Source: a candidate division Zixibacteria bacterium HGW-Zixibacteria-1 (GTDB lineage Bacteria > Zixibacteria > MSB-5A5 > GN15 > PGXB01). Taken from it: a stretch of DNA of 64,000 nt. The stretch lies in NCBI GenBank assembly GCA_002838945.1, contig PGXB01000005.1, forward strand, positions 57,389 to 121,388, read 5' to 3'. Shown here in pieces: positions 27,212 through 36,396 of this stretch (positions within the stretch are counted from its first letter, which is position 1; every line of letters starts with the position of its first letter). The notes under the pieces were generated by a model. It was not told the DNA's origin and did not search any database. It worked only from the letters and a program-made list of their open reading frames with translations. Both the position numbers and the translations under genes were made by a program.

Positions 27212-28348
27212 CTATTTCAACTGCTCGTAAATCTTGTAGGCATAACGGTCGGTCATGCCGGCGATAAAATCACTGATGATTATCTCCAGCGGTTCATGAC
27301 CGACACGAAGCTTGTACTTCCCGTGAAGGTTTTCCGGGTCCACCCTGTATTTCGCAAAAAGCATCTCTATAATCATCCGCGCCTGCCCCGCTATCTCAAG
27401 CATCCGCGGATGATGATACATCTTCTCATTGAGAAACTTCTTAAGGATTCCGAGTTTGTATCTCATCTCATCCGAAAAATCGACCAGTCTTACCGGGGCA
27501 TGCCGGACATCATCGAGCGAGCTTATCTGATGCCGTTCTATTTTCGTAAAAGATTCATTGATAAGATCGGTTACTTGCCGGTCCACCAGAAAACGCACGA
27601 TAGAATGGCGCCGCCGCTTGAGCGTCAGATCGGGATACAATTTCTCCGATTCACGCCGCGCCTCGACCCATATCGGAACATCTTCGAGCGCGCCCCACTC
27701 GAGTATCCCCGACGACAACCCATCGTCGATGTCGTGACTGTTATATGCAATCGAATCGGCCAGATCGACCAGTGCCGCTTCGAGTGTTGGTTTCTCCCCG
27801 GGCGGGAAGATATCAGGCATTATCGGCTCGACATGACTCTCATGCTTGACGATTCCCTCGCGGACTTCATACGTAAGGTTCAGACCCGGATGTTCCGGAT
27901 AGCGCCGTTCCAGAATATCGACCACTCTCAGCGACTGGCGATTATGATTGAATCCGCCGAAATCGCGCATCAGCTCATTGAGAACATCTTCGCCCGAATG
28001 TCCGAACGGCGTGTGCCCCAGATCGTGCACCAGCGCAATCGCCTCCGACAGATCCTCGTTCAGCCCGAGCGCCCGCGCGATGGTCCGGGATATTTGCGCC
28101 ACTTCGATACTGTGCGTCAGCCGTGTCCGGTAATGATCCCCCTCGTGGTTGACAAATACCTGTGTCTTGTATTCCATCCGCCTGAAAGCCGCCGAATGGA
28201 TAACGCGGTCGCGGTCACGCTGGAAAGCAGTGCGGATTGGATGCTCCGACTGCGGATAATGCCGCCCGCGCGATTTCGAAGAGAAACAGGCGTACGGCGC
28301 CAGGATCTTCCTTTCATATTCTTCCAGTCTTTCACGCGGCGTCAGCAT
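27212..28348 (-). CDS. dgt: Deoxyguanosinetriphosphate triphosphohydrolase-like protein
   Basis: dGTPase-family HD hydrolases cut dNTPs to the nucleoside and triphosphate. With ATG at 28348 the protein has 378 residues. The HD metal site is complete: RTRLTHSIEVAQISR, ALVHDLGHTPFGHSGE, and a later SIAYNSHDIDDGL. The nearby FNHNRQSLRVVD is also typical. An in-frame TTG at 28354 is an alternative start. It is the last gene of the overlapping rnr operon, 9-15 bases after the PorQ-like gene. Substrate range is unknown. Confidence 0.92.
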   Translation of the reverse strand: MLTPRERLEEYERKILAPYACFSSKSRGRHYPQSEHPIRTAFQRDRDRVIHSAAFRRMEYKTQVFVNHEGDHYRTRLTHSIEVAQISRTIARALGLNEDLSEAIALVHDLGHTPFGHSGEDVLNELMRDFGGFNHNRQSLRVVDILERRYPEHPGLNLTYEVREGIVKHESHVEPIMPDIFPPGEKPTLEAALVDLADSIAYNSHDIDDGLSSGILEWGALEDVPIWVEARRESEKLYPDLTLKRRRHSIVRFLVDRQVTDLINESFTKIERHQISSLDDVRHAPVRLVDFSDEMRYKLGILKKFLNEKMYHHPRMLEIAGQARMIIEMLFAKYRVDPENLHGKYKLRVGHEPLEIIISDFIAGMTDRYAYKIYEQLK

Positions 28349-28363
28349 ATTCAATCTCTTGAT

Positions 28364-29191
28364 TTAGTGAAGGAGTTTACCCGAGGAAATATTCAGCGAG
28401 ACATTATGCGTCATACCCAACTCCGGATGATAGGACACCGCATAAATCAGGCCGTAATTTCCATACTTTATATCCAATCCTCCGCCGTACGTCAGCGGGT
28501 TGCTGCTTACTCCCCAGAAAAGGGCATTATTATCGATCAGCCGGATGTACTGGCCGAACGAAGCCAGCGGTTTTTCGCTTTCCTCAAAAGCGATATGTCC
28601 CGTGACCGAAAATCTCGAGAGCCCCTCCACTTCGGCATAAATATGATAGATGCTGTTTTCCTGCGCAAGACTCTGCGCGAGCCTGGGACGGTTGATATTA
28701 TCGACGGCAGCGCCCAGATGATACTTTTGATAATTAATTCCGGCCGCCAGTCCGACCGAAGCGGCCCGAAGCGTCACCTTGCTTTCCGCCTCGCCGATAC
28801 TTACCTGCCTGCCATCGGCGATAATCGCCGCCGCAAAATGATTGATGGAATAAGAAAACACCCCTTTTGCAGTCTGCTCGACATAATAATCGCTCTTCCC
28901 GAATTGCGAGAAACCGATAACAGCCGACAGATTCTTATATCTGTATCCGGCGGCGGTATAAATCTTATCAAGATCGGCCAGTTCGAATTTTCGCTGATAA
29001 CCTGCTTCGAAGATAATCTCATTTTTGTTCATGACCCCGGTCGGGCATGTCAGCATATCGGTTGCGGTCGGCGAAGAAAGCAGAACCGAACCGCCCAGTC
29101 CGTACTGCCGGCCGATATCGAAATCATTGGCCCGGGTTCCGCCGATGATGATCAGCATCACCATGACAAATGTAAGACTTATTTGTTTCAT
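28364..29191 (-). CDS. PorV/PorQ-like outer-membrane beta-barrel protein
   Basis: A 275-residue protein with a signal sequence (about residues 1-21, ending RAN) and alternating hydrophobic/polar strands throughout, as in a barrel of about 12-14 strands. The opening YGLGGSVLLSSPTATDML and a mid-sequence SVGLAAGINYQKYHLGAAVD resemble PorQ/PorV and UPF0164 proteins, some of which serve type IX secretion in Bacteroidota. It overlaps the lamin-tail gene by four bases, so a role with that surface protein is likely. Confidence 0.65.
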   Translation of the reverse strand: MKQISLTFVMVMLIIIGGTRANDFDIGRQYGLGGSVLLSSPTATDMLTCPTGVMNKNEIIFEAGYQRKFELADLDKIYTAAGYRYKNLSAVIGFSQFGKSDYYVEQTAKGVFSYSINHFAAAIIADGRQVSIGEAESKVTLRAASVGLAAGINYQKYHLGAAVDNINRPRLAQSLAQENSIYHIYAEVEGLSRFSVTGHIAFEESEKPLASFGQYIRLIDNNALFWGVSSNPLTYGGGLDIKYGNYGLIYAVSYHPELGMTHNVSLNISSGKLLH

Positions 29192-30846
29192 GGCGCTATC
29201 ACCACCGTCTGTTTGTACTGTCCGGCCTCGGCAACTTCAATAAATAGTATGTACATGCCGATCGGAAGAAACCGCCCGCCGTCGGTGCGGCCGTCCCACT
29301 GGATCCGCCCTTCGAAAGCCGGAAGCCCATCGACCAATGTCCGGACAATCCGGCCCTTGGTGTCATATATTCGTATGGTCATATTTTCGCCCGGCGGCAC
29401 TTCGAATTCAATCATCATCTCACCGTCTTTTGACGGCGAAAAAGGATTCGGCTCGGCGGTAACATTGATACTCGATGACACCGGCTGGAAATAGACTTCA
29501 TTCGGCCGGCCCGGCGTCCCGCCGACCTCCACCGAACGTCCCCAGCGCTCAGTCATTCCGGCTTCCTCGCCGCGCGCCCAGGTGTAATTGCCGCCATAAG
29601 TAAAATCATACCTGATGCTGTCAACGATATAGTCAAGATTATCGCGTAGTTTGATGATATCTCCATCATTATTCAAAGCCGGCCAGCTATTCATCTCCAG
29701 TACATTCACAGAAGTGCCATAGTAATTCTCAAAGGCCGCCTTATCCTTGCACAGAACCAGATAGTCCTGTCCTTCCACAATGATTTCCGGGACCGCAATC
29801 GGATCCGAGGCCATAATCGGATAATATTTTATTTCATCACCCAGATACCAATCAGCAAGATTGACAGCCTGATCCGATCGGTTTCTCAGTTCCACCCATT
29901 CCGTTGCCAGATCACTCTGGGGGTCAGCCAGAAATTCCGATAATAAAATCGGCGGATATTTCATCCCAAAGGCGGTCACTGTCCGCACATTATTTTCCAT
30001 TCGATTATCCGGCGGAAGTTGAAAAAGAATCAACGGATAAACATCATTAAATTCAAAATACAGATCAAACTCGATCGTATCGCCCGGGTTCGTTTGAGGA
30101 TAATCGATTATGGCGATAAGATCGGAACTGTCCGCCAAACCGTCGCCATTAGGATCATAGTACACCGAAAGCTCCCCGGCCGGCATCTGCTCCAGGCCGA
30201 AATTGAGCATAATAACACCAATCCTGGAAATACCGTCACCAAAATATTCGGCTATAACCGACTGCAGGGCCAGATCATATGGCAACGGGGTAACCGAGTT
30301 GATTTTCCCCGGAGTGCTTCCGGCAGGATCAAGCGACTGCCGGCCGGCCGTATCACCGGGAAGATACCGTTCCCACGAGACACCGTCAATACCATCACTC
30401 TCCCAGGTTAATTTTGATACCGTTTGAAGCGCCAGATCCAGCTCGACCGATCCGCCCGAGTTGGTCAGCCTTATACTGCTCAACTCAATGGCCCGATAAT
30501 ATTCCGTCGTGCTGTCGTCCCCCCAGAACCCGCTGCCGTCACCCCAGACTTCTTCAAATCCTGCAGAAGCACCGTCGGAAATTAGTTTGCGGCAGAACAC
30601 CACATACTCATAAGGAAAAATCCTGATTCCCGGCATAAGAATAATATCATTGCCGATTTTTAACGAATAAAAAGTCAACGGAAAGTCATTATCGGTATTG
30701 TTATAAATTTCGATCCATTCCAGCATGACATTGCCGCCCGGTTCATTGGCCATGACCTCATTGATTTCAAGCTCGGCCAGGACGTCGCCTGCCACTGACA
30801 TCAGGAACAGAAAAGAAAGGATGATCTTGAGCAGTTTCATCACCAT
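29188..30846 (-). CDS. Surface protein with two lamin-tail domains and FlgD-like C-terminal domain
   Basis: The 552-residue protein has a signal peptide (ending about residue 24), a lamin-tail domain (LEINEVMANEPGGNVMLEWI), a middle CARDB-like beta region, a second lamin-tail domain (PPILLSEFLADPQSDLATEW) and a C-terminal FlgD-Ig-like domain starting NPFSPSKDGEM and containing IRIYDTKGRIVRTL. The last domain is of the kind that serves as an anchoring or sorting module in FCB-group bacteria. Bacterial lamin-tail domains often accompany extracellular nucleases and DNA-binding proteins. It overlaps both neighbouring barrel genes. Confidence 0.78.
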   Translation of the reverse strand: MVMKLLKIILSFLFLMSVAGDVLAELEINEVMANEPGGNVMLEWIEIYNNTDNDFPLTFYSLKIGNDIILMPGIRIFPYEYVVFCRKLISDGASAGFEEVWGDGSGFWGDDSTTEYYRAIELSSIRLTNSGGSVELDLALQTVSKLTWESDGIDGVSWERYLPGDTAGRQSLDPAGSTPGKINSVTPLPYDLALQSVIAEYFGDGISRIGVIMLNFGLEQMPAGELSVYYDPNGDGLADSSDLIAIIDYPQTNPGDTIEFDLYFEFNDVYPLILFQLPPDNRMENNVRTVTAFGMKYPPILLSEFLADPQSDLATEWVELRNRSDQAVNLADWYLGDEIKYYPIMASDPIAVPEIIVEGQDYLVLCKDKAAFENYYGTSVNVLEMNSWPALNNDGDIIKLRDNLDYIVDSIRYDFTYGGNYTWARGEEAGMTERWGRSVEVGGTPGRPNEVYFQPVSSSINVTAEPNPFSPSKDGEMMIEFEVPPGENMTIRIYDTKGRIVRTLVDGLPAFEGRIQWDGRTDGGRFLPIGMYILFIEVAEAGQYKQTVVIAP

Positions 30847-32480
30847 TTCGCTTTCACTTCTATCATGAATTGCGATTCATATCTATCCGTACTCGCGCGA
30901 CTGTACCGGTAAGAGTACTTCGCACCCAATTCAAAGGTACTATTCATTTCAACCATTTCACTTACATAACCGTAAAAATAATCAAGTCGGCCGGCTTTCA
31001 GATTAATCTTATCCATATTCAACCATATATCGACCAGTCCGAAATCCCTTACATCCCCCCTGATTCGCTGAAAAAGGGACAGATATTCACGGTCATACAG
31101 GTCATCAGTATATTCGATATAATTCTTTATGTCAAATATGCCAAAGATTATATTGCTTTCGACCCGGAACTCGTTTTTGGATGCAATCTCTCCCGGCACC
31201 GATCTGCGGCAATATCGATAGCTGAGCTTAAGCTTCAAATTATTATTAATCGGATAGATAAGCGAATTGGCCAAATCAATATAATTCAGGTATCTGCTTT
31301 CTCCGTATGTCGAAAACGAAACCTCGTGCTGAATTGAATAACCGAACTCGGTTGTGCTCTTGAGAAGTAACCCTCTTTGATCGATTCTTTTGTCCCGATA
31401 TTCAAATTCTATCGTATCGATGGCGACGGTTTGATACAGAGAACCGGCGCGTCCGCCGCCTGTAAGATTAATAAAATCATCATTATAATTCCAGGCGGAG
31501 ACTTTCAATCTAAAAGGATCGCCTTTCACCTGCACCTCAGCAACAGCATTGGGAAACGAGGCATTCATATCCTTCGGTACCGCCAATTCCAGAGCCGCTT
31601 CAAAATCCCTTTGCTTGTAACTGCCGAAAGCCCCGAACTGATAGTGCTTGTATTTTATCCCGGTCAGGCGGTTTTCAACAATTGCTCCCTGGAACATGCC
31701 CTCCATCTCAAAATCCTTGAATTTTCTAAGGAAATCGACCGCTCCGGCGCGAAGACTGAAGTTGTCGATTTGGTCATAATGCAACAGCATCCGCACCGCA
31801 TCACTTCGGCGGCCGCCCTCAAAATAGACGCCGTTAAATCCGCCATAGTCAGGGAAAAGAAATGAATCTTCAAAGGTCTCATCGCTCTTGCTCAGCAGCT
31901 TCCCGCGATAACCGATGGTCAATCCAAGGCCGAAGCGCGCCGTAAAATTACCAAAGATCATTTTTGACAAGGGTCCCTGATCGGCTTGGTAAATTATTGA
32001 ACGCCGGGCCCATTTCCTTTCGCCGTTGAAATTTTCGTTATAGCGAAGGTCCAATCTCCAATTTTCGTTGATCGCCGAATTCAAGGTCATAAAGCTCTTA
32101 TTATCGCCGTTTTCCTCAAGCTTCTGATAAGTCCGGGATCGGAAATAGCCGTTCTTTTTTGTCGCAGAAGGCTCTCCCGGTAAAAATGTCTCGGTCTGCT
32201 CGAGTTCAATACCGGTATAATCCGAAGCCGTCGACTGCAAAAAGTAACTTATATTGGGAATTTCCTCCAATAAATACAGATCAGTACTGTCGATTCCATC
32301 TTCAAAGATTTCATTCAGATTAAGATAGGTTTGATAGTCTATATCGCCGCGAAGGTACGCTTCATAAAGCTCCTGCTCCGACGGATAAACATCAAGCGTC
32401 AGATTCTCTGCAGAAGTCAGGGATGTCATTATCATCAGGCAAAGCAGGCAACGGAATATGGTCCGAGTGTGGGAACTCAA
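30840..32480 (-). CDS. Large outer-membrane barrel protein with N-terminal helical segment
   Basis: A 546-residue protein with a signal peptide (about residues 1-24), a helical stretch at about 28-75 (YPSEQELYEAYLRGDIDYQT, later LYLLEEIPNISYFL) that recalls helix-hairpin-helix openings of large FCB barrel proteins, then about 20 amphipathic strands ending SQFMIEVKAKW with a terminal aromatic residue as in BAM substrates. It overlaps the sigma-54 activator by four bases and the lamin-tail gene by seven. Its transported substrate is unknown. Confidence 0.65.
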   Translation of the reverse strand: MSSHTRTIFRCLLCLMIMTSLTSAENLTLDVYPSEQELYEAYLRGDIDYQTYLNLNEIFEDGIDSTDLYLLEEIPNISYFLQSTASDYTGIELEQTETFLPGEPSATKKNGYFRSRTYQKLEENGDNKSFMTLNSAINENWRLDLRYNENFNGERKWARRSIIYQADQGPLSKMIFGNFTARFGLGLTIGYRGKLLSKSDETFEDSFLFPDYGGFNGVYFEGGRRSDAVRMLLHYDQIDNFSLRAGAVDFLRKFKDFEMEGMFQGAIVENRLTGIKYKHYQFGAFGSYKQRDFEAALELAVPKDMNASFPNAVAEVQVKGDPFRLKVSAWNYNDDFINLTGGGRAGSLYQTVAIDTIEFEYRDKRIDQRGLLLKSTTEFGYSIQHEVSFSTYGESRYLNYIDLANSLIYPINNNLKLKLSYRYCRRSVPGEIASKNEFRVESNIIFGIFDIKNYIEYTDDLYDREYLSLFQRIRGDVRDFGLVDIWLNMDKINLKAGRLDYFYGYVSEMVEMNSTFELGAKYSYRYSRASTDRYESQFMIEVKAKW

Positions 32481-33910
32481 TTCAAATTATACTCTTTTAT
32501 CTTGCGATAAAGAGTCCTTTCCCCTATGCCGAGTTTTTTTGCAGCCGTCTTGCGGTTTCCGCCGCATTCGCGAAGGGCCGTTTCTATCATGACCCTTTCG
32601 ATATCTTTCATTGTCTTATCGGAATAAACCGCGGTATCATCGGTCGTGTTGTTTACGGTTTCGAATTCCGACCTTCCCTGCAAATTAACCGTGATAAGAT
32701 CGCGAAGCATTTTTATCTCACTGCCCAATTGCAGAAGCGCATGATAGATCAATTCGTGTCCGGCTTCCTCATGTGTGTGTCCCGTCACAACCGGAAGATT
32801 TCTGCTTTCGAAGGCTTGTTCCGATATGAACTGTTCAACATCAATGGCGGAGATCTCACTATCAGGATGAAGCGCTCCCATACGCGCAAGGAAGTTCCTG
32901 AGTTCCCTGACATTCCCCGGCCAATCATAGCGCAAGAGCAGGTCCAGCGCTGAATCGGAAAAACCTTTTACTTTTTCCAAAGCGCTGAAGTGACACAACA
33001 GCGGGAGAATGTCCTGGCGGCGGTCATACAGAGCGGGCAGAACGATTTTAACGACGCCCAGTCGAAAATACAAATCTTCCCGAAAATCACCGCTGTGGAT
33101 GGCTTCGATAAGATCGCGATTGGTGGCCGCAATTACCCGGGCATTGGAATGGACCGGTTTATCGCCGCCAACCGGATAGAAATAGCCGTCCTCGAGTACA
33201 CGCAGCAGTTTAACCTGCATATCAAGTTTCGTTTCGCCGATTTCATCCAGAAGAATCGTTCCGTCGTTGGCCCGGATAAACATGCCGACCCGGCTGGCCA
33301 CGGAGCCGGTGAAAGCACCTTTCTCATGACCGAACAATTCCGATTCCAGGACACCCTCGGCAATAGCGCCGCAATTGATGGCCACGAATCTTCCCCCGGC
33401 GCGTGATGAGTTCTCATGGATGGCGCGTGCCACCAGTTCTTTGCCGCTGCCTGACGGGCCGACAATAAGAATCGAGATGTCGGTCGGGGCGATGCGGTCG
33501 ATTGTCTCGGCAACCACTTTCATCTTTTCCGACCGCCCGATAATATTGTACTTTTTCAGTAATGATTTCTGATGGAGTATCCTTTGAACCTTTTTTGCGA
33601 TTTGTTCCGGACCGTCGTCAATATTAATCGTCCCGTCATAGATTTCATAAGCCGCCGAATCGGTATCGGACCAGACAATCTGCCAGATATCCGCCTGCGG
33701 ATTTCTGAGCCGCATCCTCCGGACGACACCTCGATTTATCTTGGGATATATTTCAGGAATAAGAATAAGATCGACCGCCCGTTCCTTAAGAAGAGTATAA
33801 AGAAGCGAGACTTCTTCGACAAATTCCCCAATCGGGCGAAAAATCTTTTCGAAACCGGAACTGCCCGATATCAGATCGCCATTGGCCAATATCAGAACAT
33901 TTTGAATCAT
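32477..33910 (-). CDS. Sigma-54 activator with atypical receiver and GAFTGS loop
   Basis: The 477-residue protein has a receiver-like N-terminal domain (about 1-110) without a recognisable phospho-acceptor Asp, an AAA+ domain with Walker A GPSGSGKE at 151-158 and Walker [11 protein letters not shown], and a Fis-type helix-turn-helix at the end ([20 protein letters not shown]). The sigma-54 contact loop reads GAFTGS at 198-203 rather than GAFTGA. It overlaps rnr and the barrel gene by four bases each. Whether it drives the flagellar sigma-54 promoter or genes elsewhere is unknown. Confidence 0.9.
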   Translation of the reverse strand: MIQNVLILANGDLISGSSGFEKIFRPIGEFVEEVSLLYTLLKERAVDLILIPEIYPKINRGVVRRMRLRNPQADIWQIVWSDTDSAAYEIYDGTINIDDGPEQIAKKVQRILHQKSLLKKYNIIGRSEKMKVVAETIDRIAPTDISILIVGPSGSGKELVARAIHENSSRAGGRFVAINCGAIAEGVLESELFGHEKGAFTGSVASRVGMFIRANDGTILLDEIGETKLDMQVKLLRVLEDGYFYPVGGDKPVHSNARVIAATNRDLIEAIHSGDFREDLYFRLGVVKIVLPALYDRRQDILPLLCHFSALEKVKGFSDSALDLLLRYDWPGNVRELRNFLARMGALHPDSEISAIDVEQFISEQAFESRNLPVVTGHTHEEAGHELIYHALLQLGSEIKMLRDLITVNLQGRSEFETVNNTTDDTAVYSDKTMKDIERVMIETALRECGGNRKTAAKKLGIGERTLYRKIKEYNLN

Positions 33911-36087
33911 TTCCGGCGGCGTCTCCCTTTTCCCGGAGTAACCCGGCGGCCGCCTTTTTTGGGTCGGTCCTTTTGAACGGGTGGTGGCAATTCGACAAGG
34001 TAAAAATTAATGTCGTTTTTGAGCAAATCAACCGAAAGCACGCCCACCTCGACCGGATCACCCATTCTGAAAATTCTGCCCGTCCGCCTCCCGACCAGGC
34101 GATAACGCCTTTCCTCGAAAAGATAATAATCGTCGCCCAGAGTCGATACGCGCACCATACCTTCGACACCCAGATCAATGAGACGGACAAAAAAACCGAA
34201 GTTGAGGACGCCCGAAATGACGCCCTTGAACTGCTCGCCGACATGCTTGGACATGTAAGCCACCTGTTTATACTTGACGGCCTCGCGCTCGGCCGCTTCG
34301 GCATTACGCTCGGTATCGGAACAATGCCGGCCGATATTGCTCAGGATGTTGTCCAGACGCTGAGCCAGCTTGACCGGGTAGTGTCCGTCCGCCAGTTTTC
34401 TCAAGAGCCTGTGAACGATCAGGTCGGGATAGCGCCGGATCGGAGAGGTAAAATGAGTGTAATGCTTGAATGCCAGCCCGAAATGACCGACGTTCCCCGG
34501 CTGATAAACGGCCTTTTTCATCGAGCGAAGCATCAATTCGTTGATCAGCTCCTCCTCCGGCTTGCCTTTCACTTTCAGCAGAAATTTGGAAAACTGCATC
34601 GGTTGCACGGTTTCCGAAACCGGGAAGTTATAGCCGAGAGTGGTCATCAGATATGAAAAAGCCTCGAGTTTCTCCAAATCGGGCCGATCGTGCACGCGGT
34701 AAAGAAATTTTTGTCCCAGCCTGGAGACATTCGCCGCCACTGCCTGGTTGGCCGCCAGCATGAATTCCTCAACCAGCCGATGCGACTCAAGACGGACGCT
34801 GTGCCTGATTTCGGCAATCTCACCTTTCTTATTGATGATGATCATCGGTTTGGGCAAATCGAAATCGAGCGAGCCATTGGCCATTCTGAGAGAATGAAGA
34901 ATTTGGGCCAGTTCCCGGGCAACGGTCAAATTGTCGGCGATTCGCTCTATCCGATCGGTGACGGTCCCGCTGTCAAAAAACGCCTGCACCTCCTCATAAT
35001 TAAGCCGCGCCCTCGAATTGATAACGCCGTCGGTTATCTCCCAGTCAAGCGCTTTGCCCTTGCGATCAAAATTTATAATGATCGCATAAACGAGGCGCTT
35101 CTTATTCGGCTTAAGCGAACAGAGGTCATTGGAGAGTTCCTCCGGAAGCATTGGTATCACCATCCCGGGAAGATAGACAGAATTACCGCGATTGAAAGCC
35201 TCTCTGTCAAGTTGGGTGTTGTCCCTCACATAAAACGAAACATCGGCAATAAAAACACCCAGACGATAACCATTCGGTGTCTTCGAAACCGTAATGGCAT
35301 CATCGAAATCCTTGGCATCAATCGGGTCGATGGTGTAAACAACCTCGCGGGTAAAATCTCGACGGCGCTTTATTTCGCCGGAACTGAGATAGGCGCCGAC
35401 CTTGCCGGCCTCCTCTATAACCGCCGGCGGGAAATCTCTCGGCAGATTGAAGCTTCTTATGACAGTCTTGATATCGACGCCCTGATCGCCGGGTTTCCCG
35501 AGCACGTCAAGGACCTCCCCCTCCGGATTGCGGTATGGATCATCCCAGGCACTGATTTTTGCAACCACCCGCTCGCCGTCGCCGGCCTCTTTTGATAAGG
35601 TGTTCGGGACATAAATATTCCGGCGCACTTTTTTGTCATCGGGGATGACAGTACTGAAGTGCTTCCCGCGCTGAAATATTCCGACAATATCCTTTTCCGC
35701 GCGCTCGATTACCTTTATGACTGTCCCCTGTAATTCCTGTTCCGGGCGGGAACCGACCCGGACCATGACTTTATCGCCATCGAGGGCGGTCAGCAGATTC
35801 GGCGAGTCGATTACAACCGGCTCACCCGCTTCGGTGAAGATTGTCCCCTTGCCGCCGCGAGTAATGGCAATGGTCCCAACCACCAGATTCATATCCGAGG
35901 GAACACCGATTTTTCCGCCCCGCAGGTCAACCAGCCGCCCTGAGTCAATCAGTTCCTTGATCAACCGCCGGAAAGCGACATATTCTTTTTCAGTAACGCC
36001 GATTTCCTTGGCCAGCTCTCGAGGTTTAAGCGGCCGCCCTGCCTTATAGCGCAAAAAGTCAATTATAAATGATTCATTGATATTCAT
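33907..36087 (-). CDS. rnr: Ribonuclease R
   Basis: RNase R is a processive 3'-5' exoribonuclease that degrades structured RNA. From ATG 36087 the product has 726 residues: an N-terminal winged-helix-like segment (LRYKAGRPLKPRELAKEIGV), two cold-shock OB folds, the RNB catalytic domain with DPIDAKDFDDAITVS, and an S1 domain followed by a Lys/Arg-rich tail. Upstream in-frame starts exist (ATG 36105, GTG 36135), but a promoter -10 lies exactly six bases before 36087. It heads an overlapping six-gene run. Confidence 0.93.
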   Translation of the reverse strand: MNINESFIIDFLRYKAGRPLKPRELAKEIGVTEKEYVAFRRLIKELIDSGRLVDLRGGKIGVPSDMNLVVGTIAITRGGKGTIFTEAGEPVVIDSPNLLTALDGDKVMVRVGSRPEQELQGTVIKVIERAEKDIVGIFQRGKHFSTVIPDDKKVRRNIYVPNTLSKEAGDGERVVAKISAWDDPYRNPEGEVLDVLGKPGDQGVDIKTVIRSFNLPRDFPPAVIEEAGKVGAYLSSGEIKRRRDFTREVVYTIDPIDAKDFDDAITVSKTPNGYRLGVFIADVSFYVRDNTQLDREAFNRGNSVYLPGMVIPMLPEELSNDLCSLKPNKKRLVYAIIINFDRKGKALDWEITDGVINSRARLNYEEVQAFFDSGTVTDRIERIADNLTVARELAQILHSLRMANGSLDFDLPKPMIIINKKGEIAEIRHSVRLESHRLVEEFMLAANQAVAANVSRLGQKFLYRVHDRPDLEKLEAFSYLMTTLGYNFPVSETVQPMQFSKFLLKVKGKPEEELINELMLRSMKKAVYQPGNVGHFGLAFKHYTHFTSPIRRYPDLIVHRLLRKLADGHYPVKLAQRLDNILSNIGRHCSDTERNAEAAEREAVKYKQVAYMSKHVGEQFKGVISGVLNFGFFVRLIDLGVEGMVRVSTLGDDYYLFEERRYRLVGRRTGRIFRMGDPVEVGVLSVDLLKNDINFYLVELPPPVQKDRPKKGGRRVTPGKGRRRRK

Positions 36088-36093
36088 AGAGAA

Positions 36094-36122
36094 AATAAAG
36101 GCCATAAAAGGGTCACTGTCAA
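36094..36122 (-). promoter_or_regulatory. rnr operon promoter
   Basis: On the minus strand a perfect -35 TTGACA (36122-36117), 17-base spacer and -10 TTTATT (36099-36094) are followed by six bases and the ATG at 36087. No ribosome binding site precedes that ATG, which suggests a leaderless message. Confidence 0.5.
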
Positions 36123-36136
36123 GACAAAATGTCACA

Positions 36137-36157
36137 TTTCTGCCAATTTGGCAGAAA
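36137..36157. promoter_or_regulatory. 21-base operator-like palindrome upstream of rnr
   Basis: TTTCTGCCAA and TTGGCAGAAA are perfect ten-base arms around one central T. The site ends 15 bases upstream of the -35 box of the rnr operon, a position suited to a dimeric regulator. Confidence 0.6.
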
Positions 36158-36197
36158 ACTATGATTTTTGATTATTATATTTTCTTATAAAATAAAT

Positions 36198-36223
36198 AAA
36201 GGCAGGTCAATGAACCTGCCTTT
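36198..36223. terminator. Terminator-like hairpin between the Spy-like gene and rnr
   Basis: AAAGGCAGGT at 36198-36207 and ACCTGCCTTT at 36214-36223 form a perfect ten-base stem with a six-base loop, flanked by T-rich sequence on both strands. Confidence 0.75.
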
Positions 36224-36292
36224 TTGCTTATTCGCTCTGCCTGTTACGCGCATTAAATTTAATAGAATTGCCATTCTTTATGCAATAAGAAA

Positions 36293-36315
36293 GTGCCGGG
36301 CAATCGGCCCGGCAC
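36293..36315 (-). terminator. GC-rich hairpin after the Spy-like gene
   Basis: GTGCCGGGC at 36293-36301 and GCCCGGCAC at 36307-36315 form a nine-base stem with a five-base loop, about 80 bases after the Spy-like gene on the minus strand. The T tail is weak (CTTTCTT), so it may work together with the stronger hairpin further on. Confidence 0.55.
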
Positions 36316-36396
36316 ACTGACAACAAGCTTTGGATATTCAACACGGCCGATTAATTGGAGTATTTGAACACTTCCGGCCGCCTTATCTATGTCAAA

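Noticed and set aside
26801..29494. An 897-codon open frame on the plus strand across the dgt and barrel genes
   Set aside because: It is antisense to dgt, which has all HD-family motifs, and to the PorQ-like gene. Its translation is Arg/His/Ile-rich with no domain, as expected for the mirror of a GC-biased gene.
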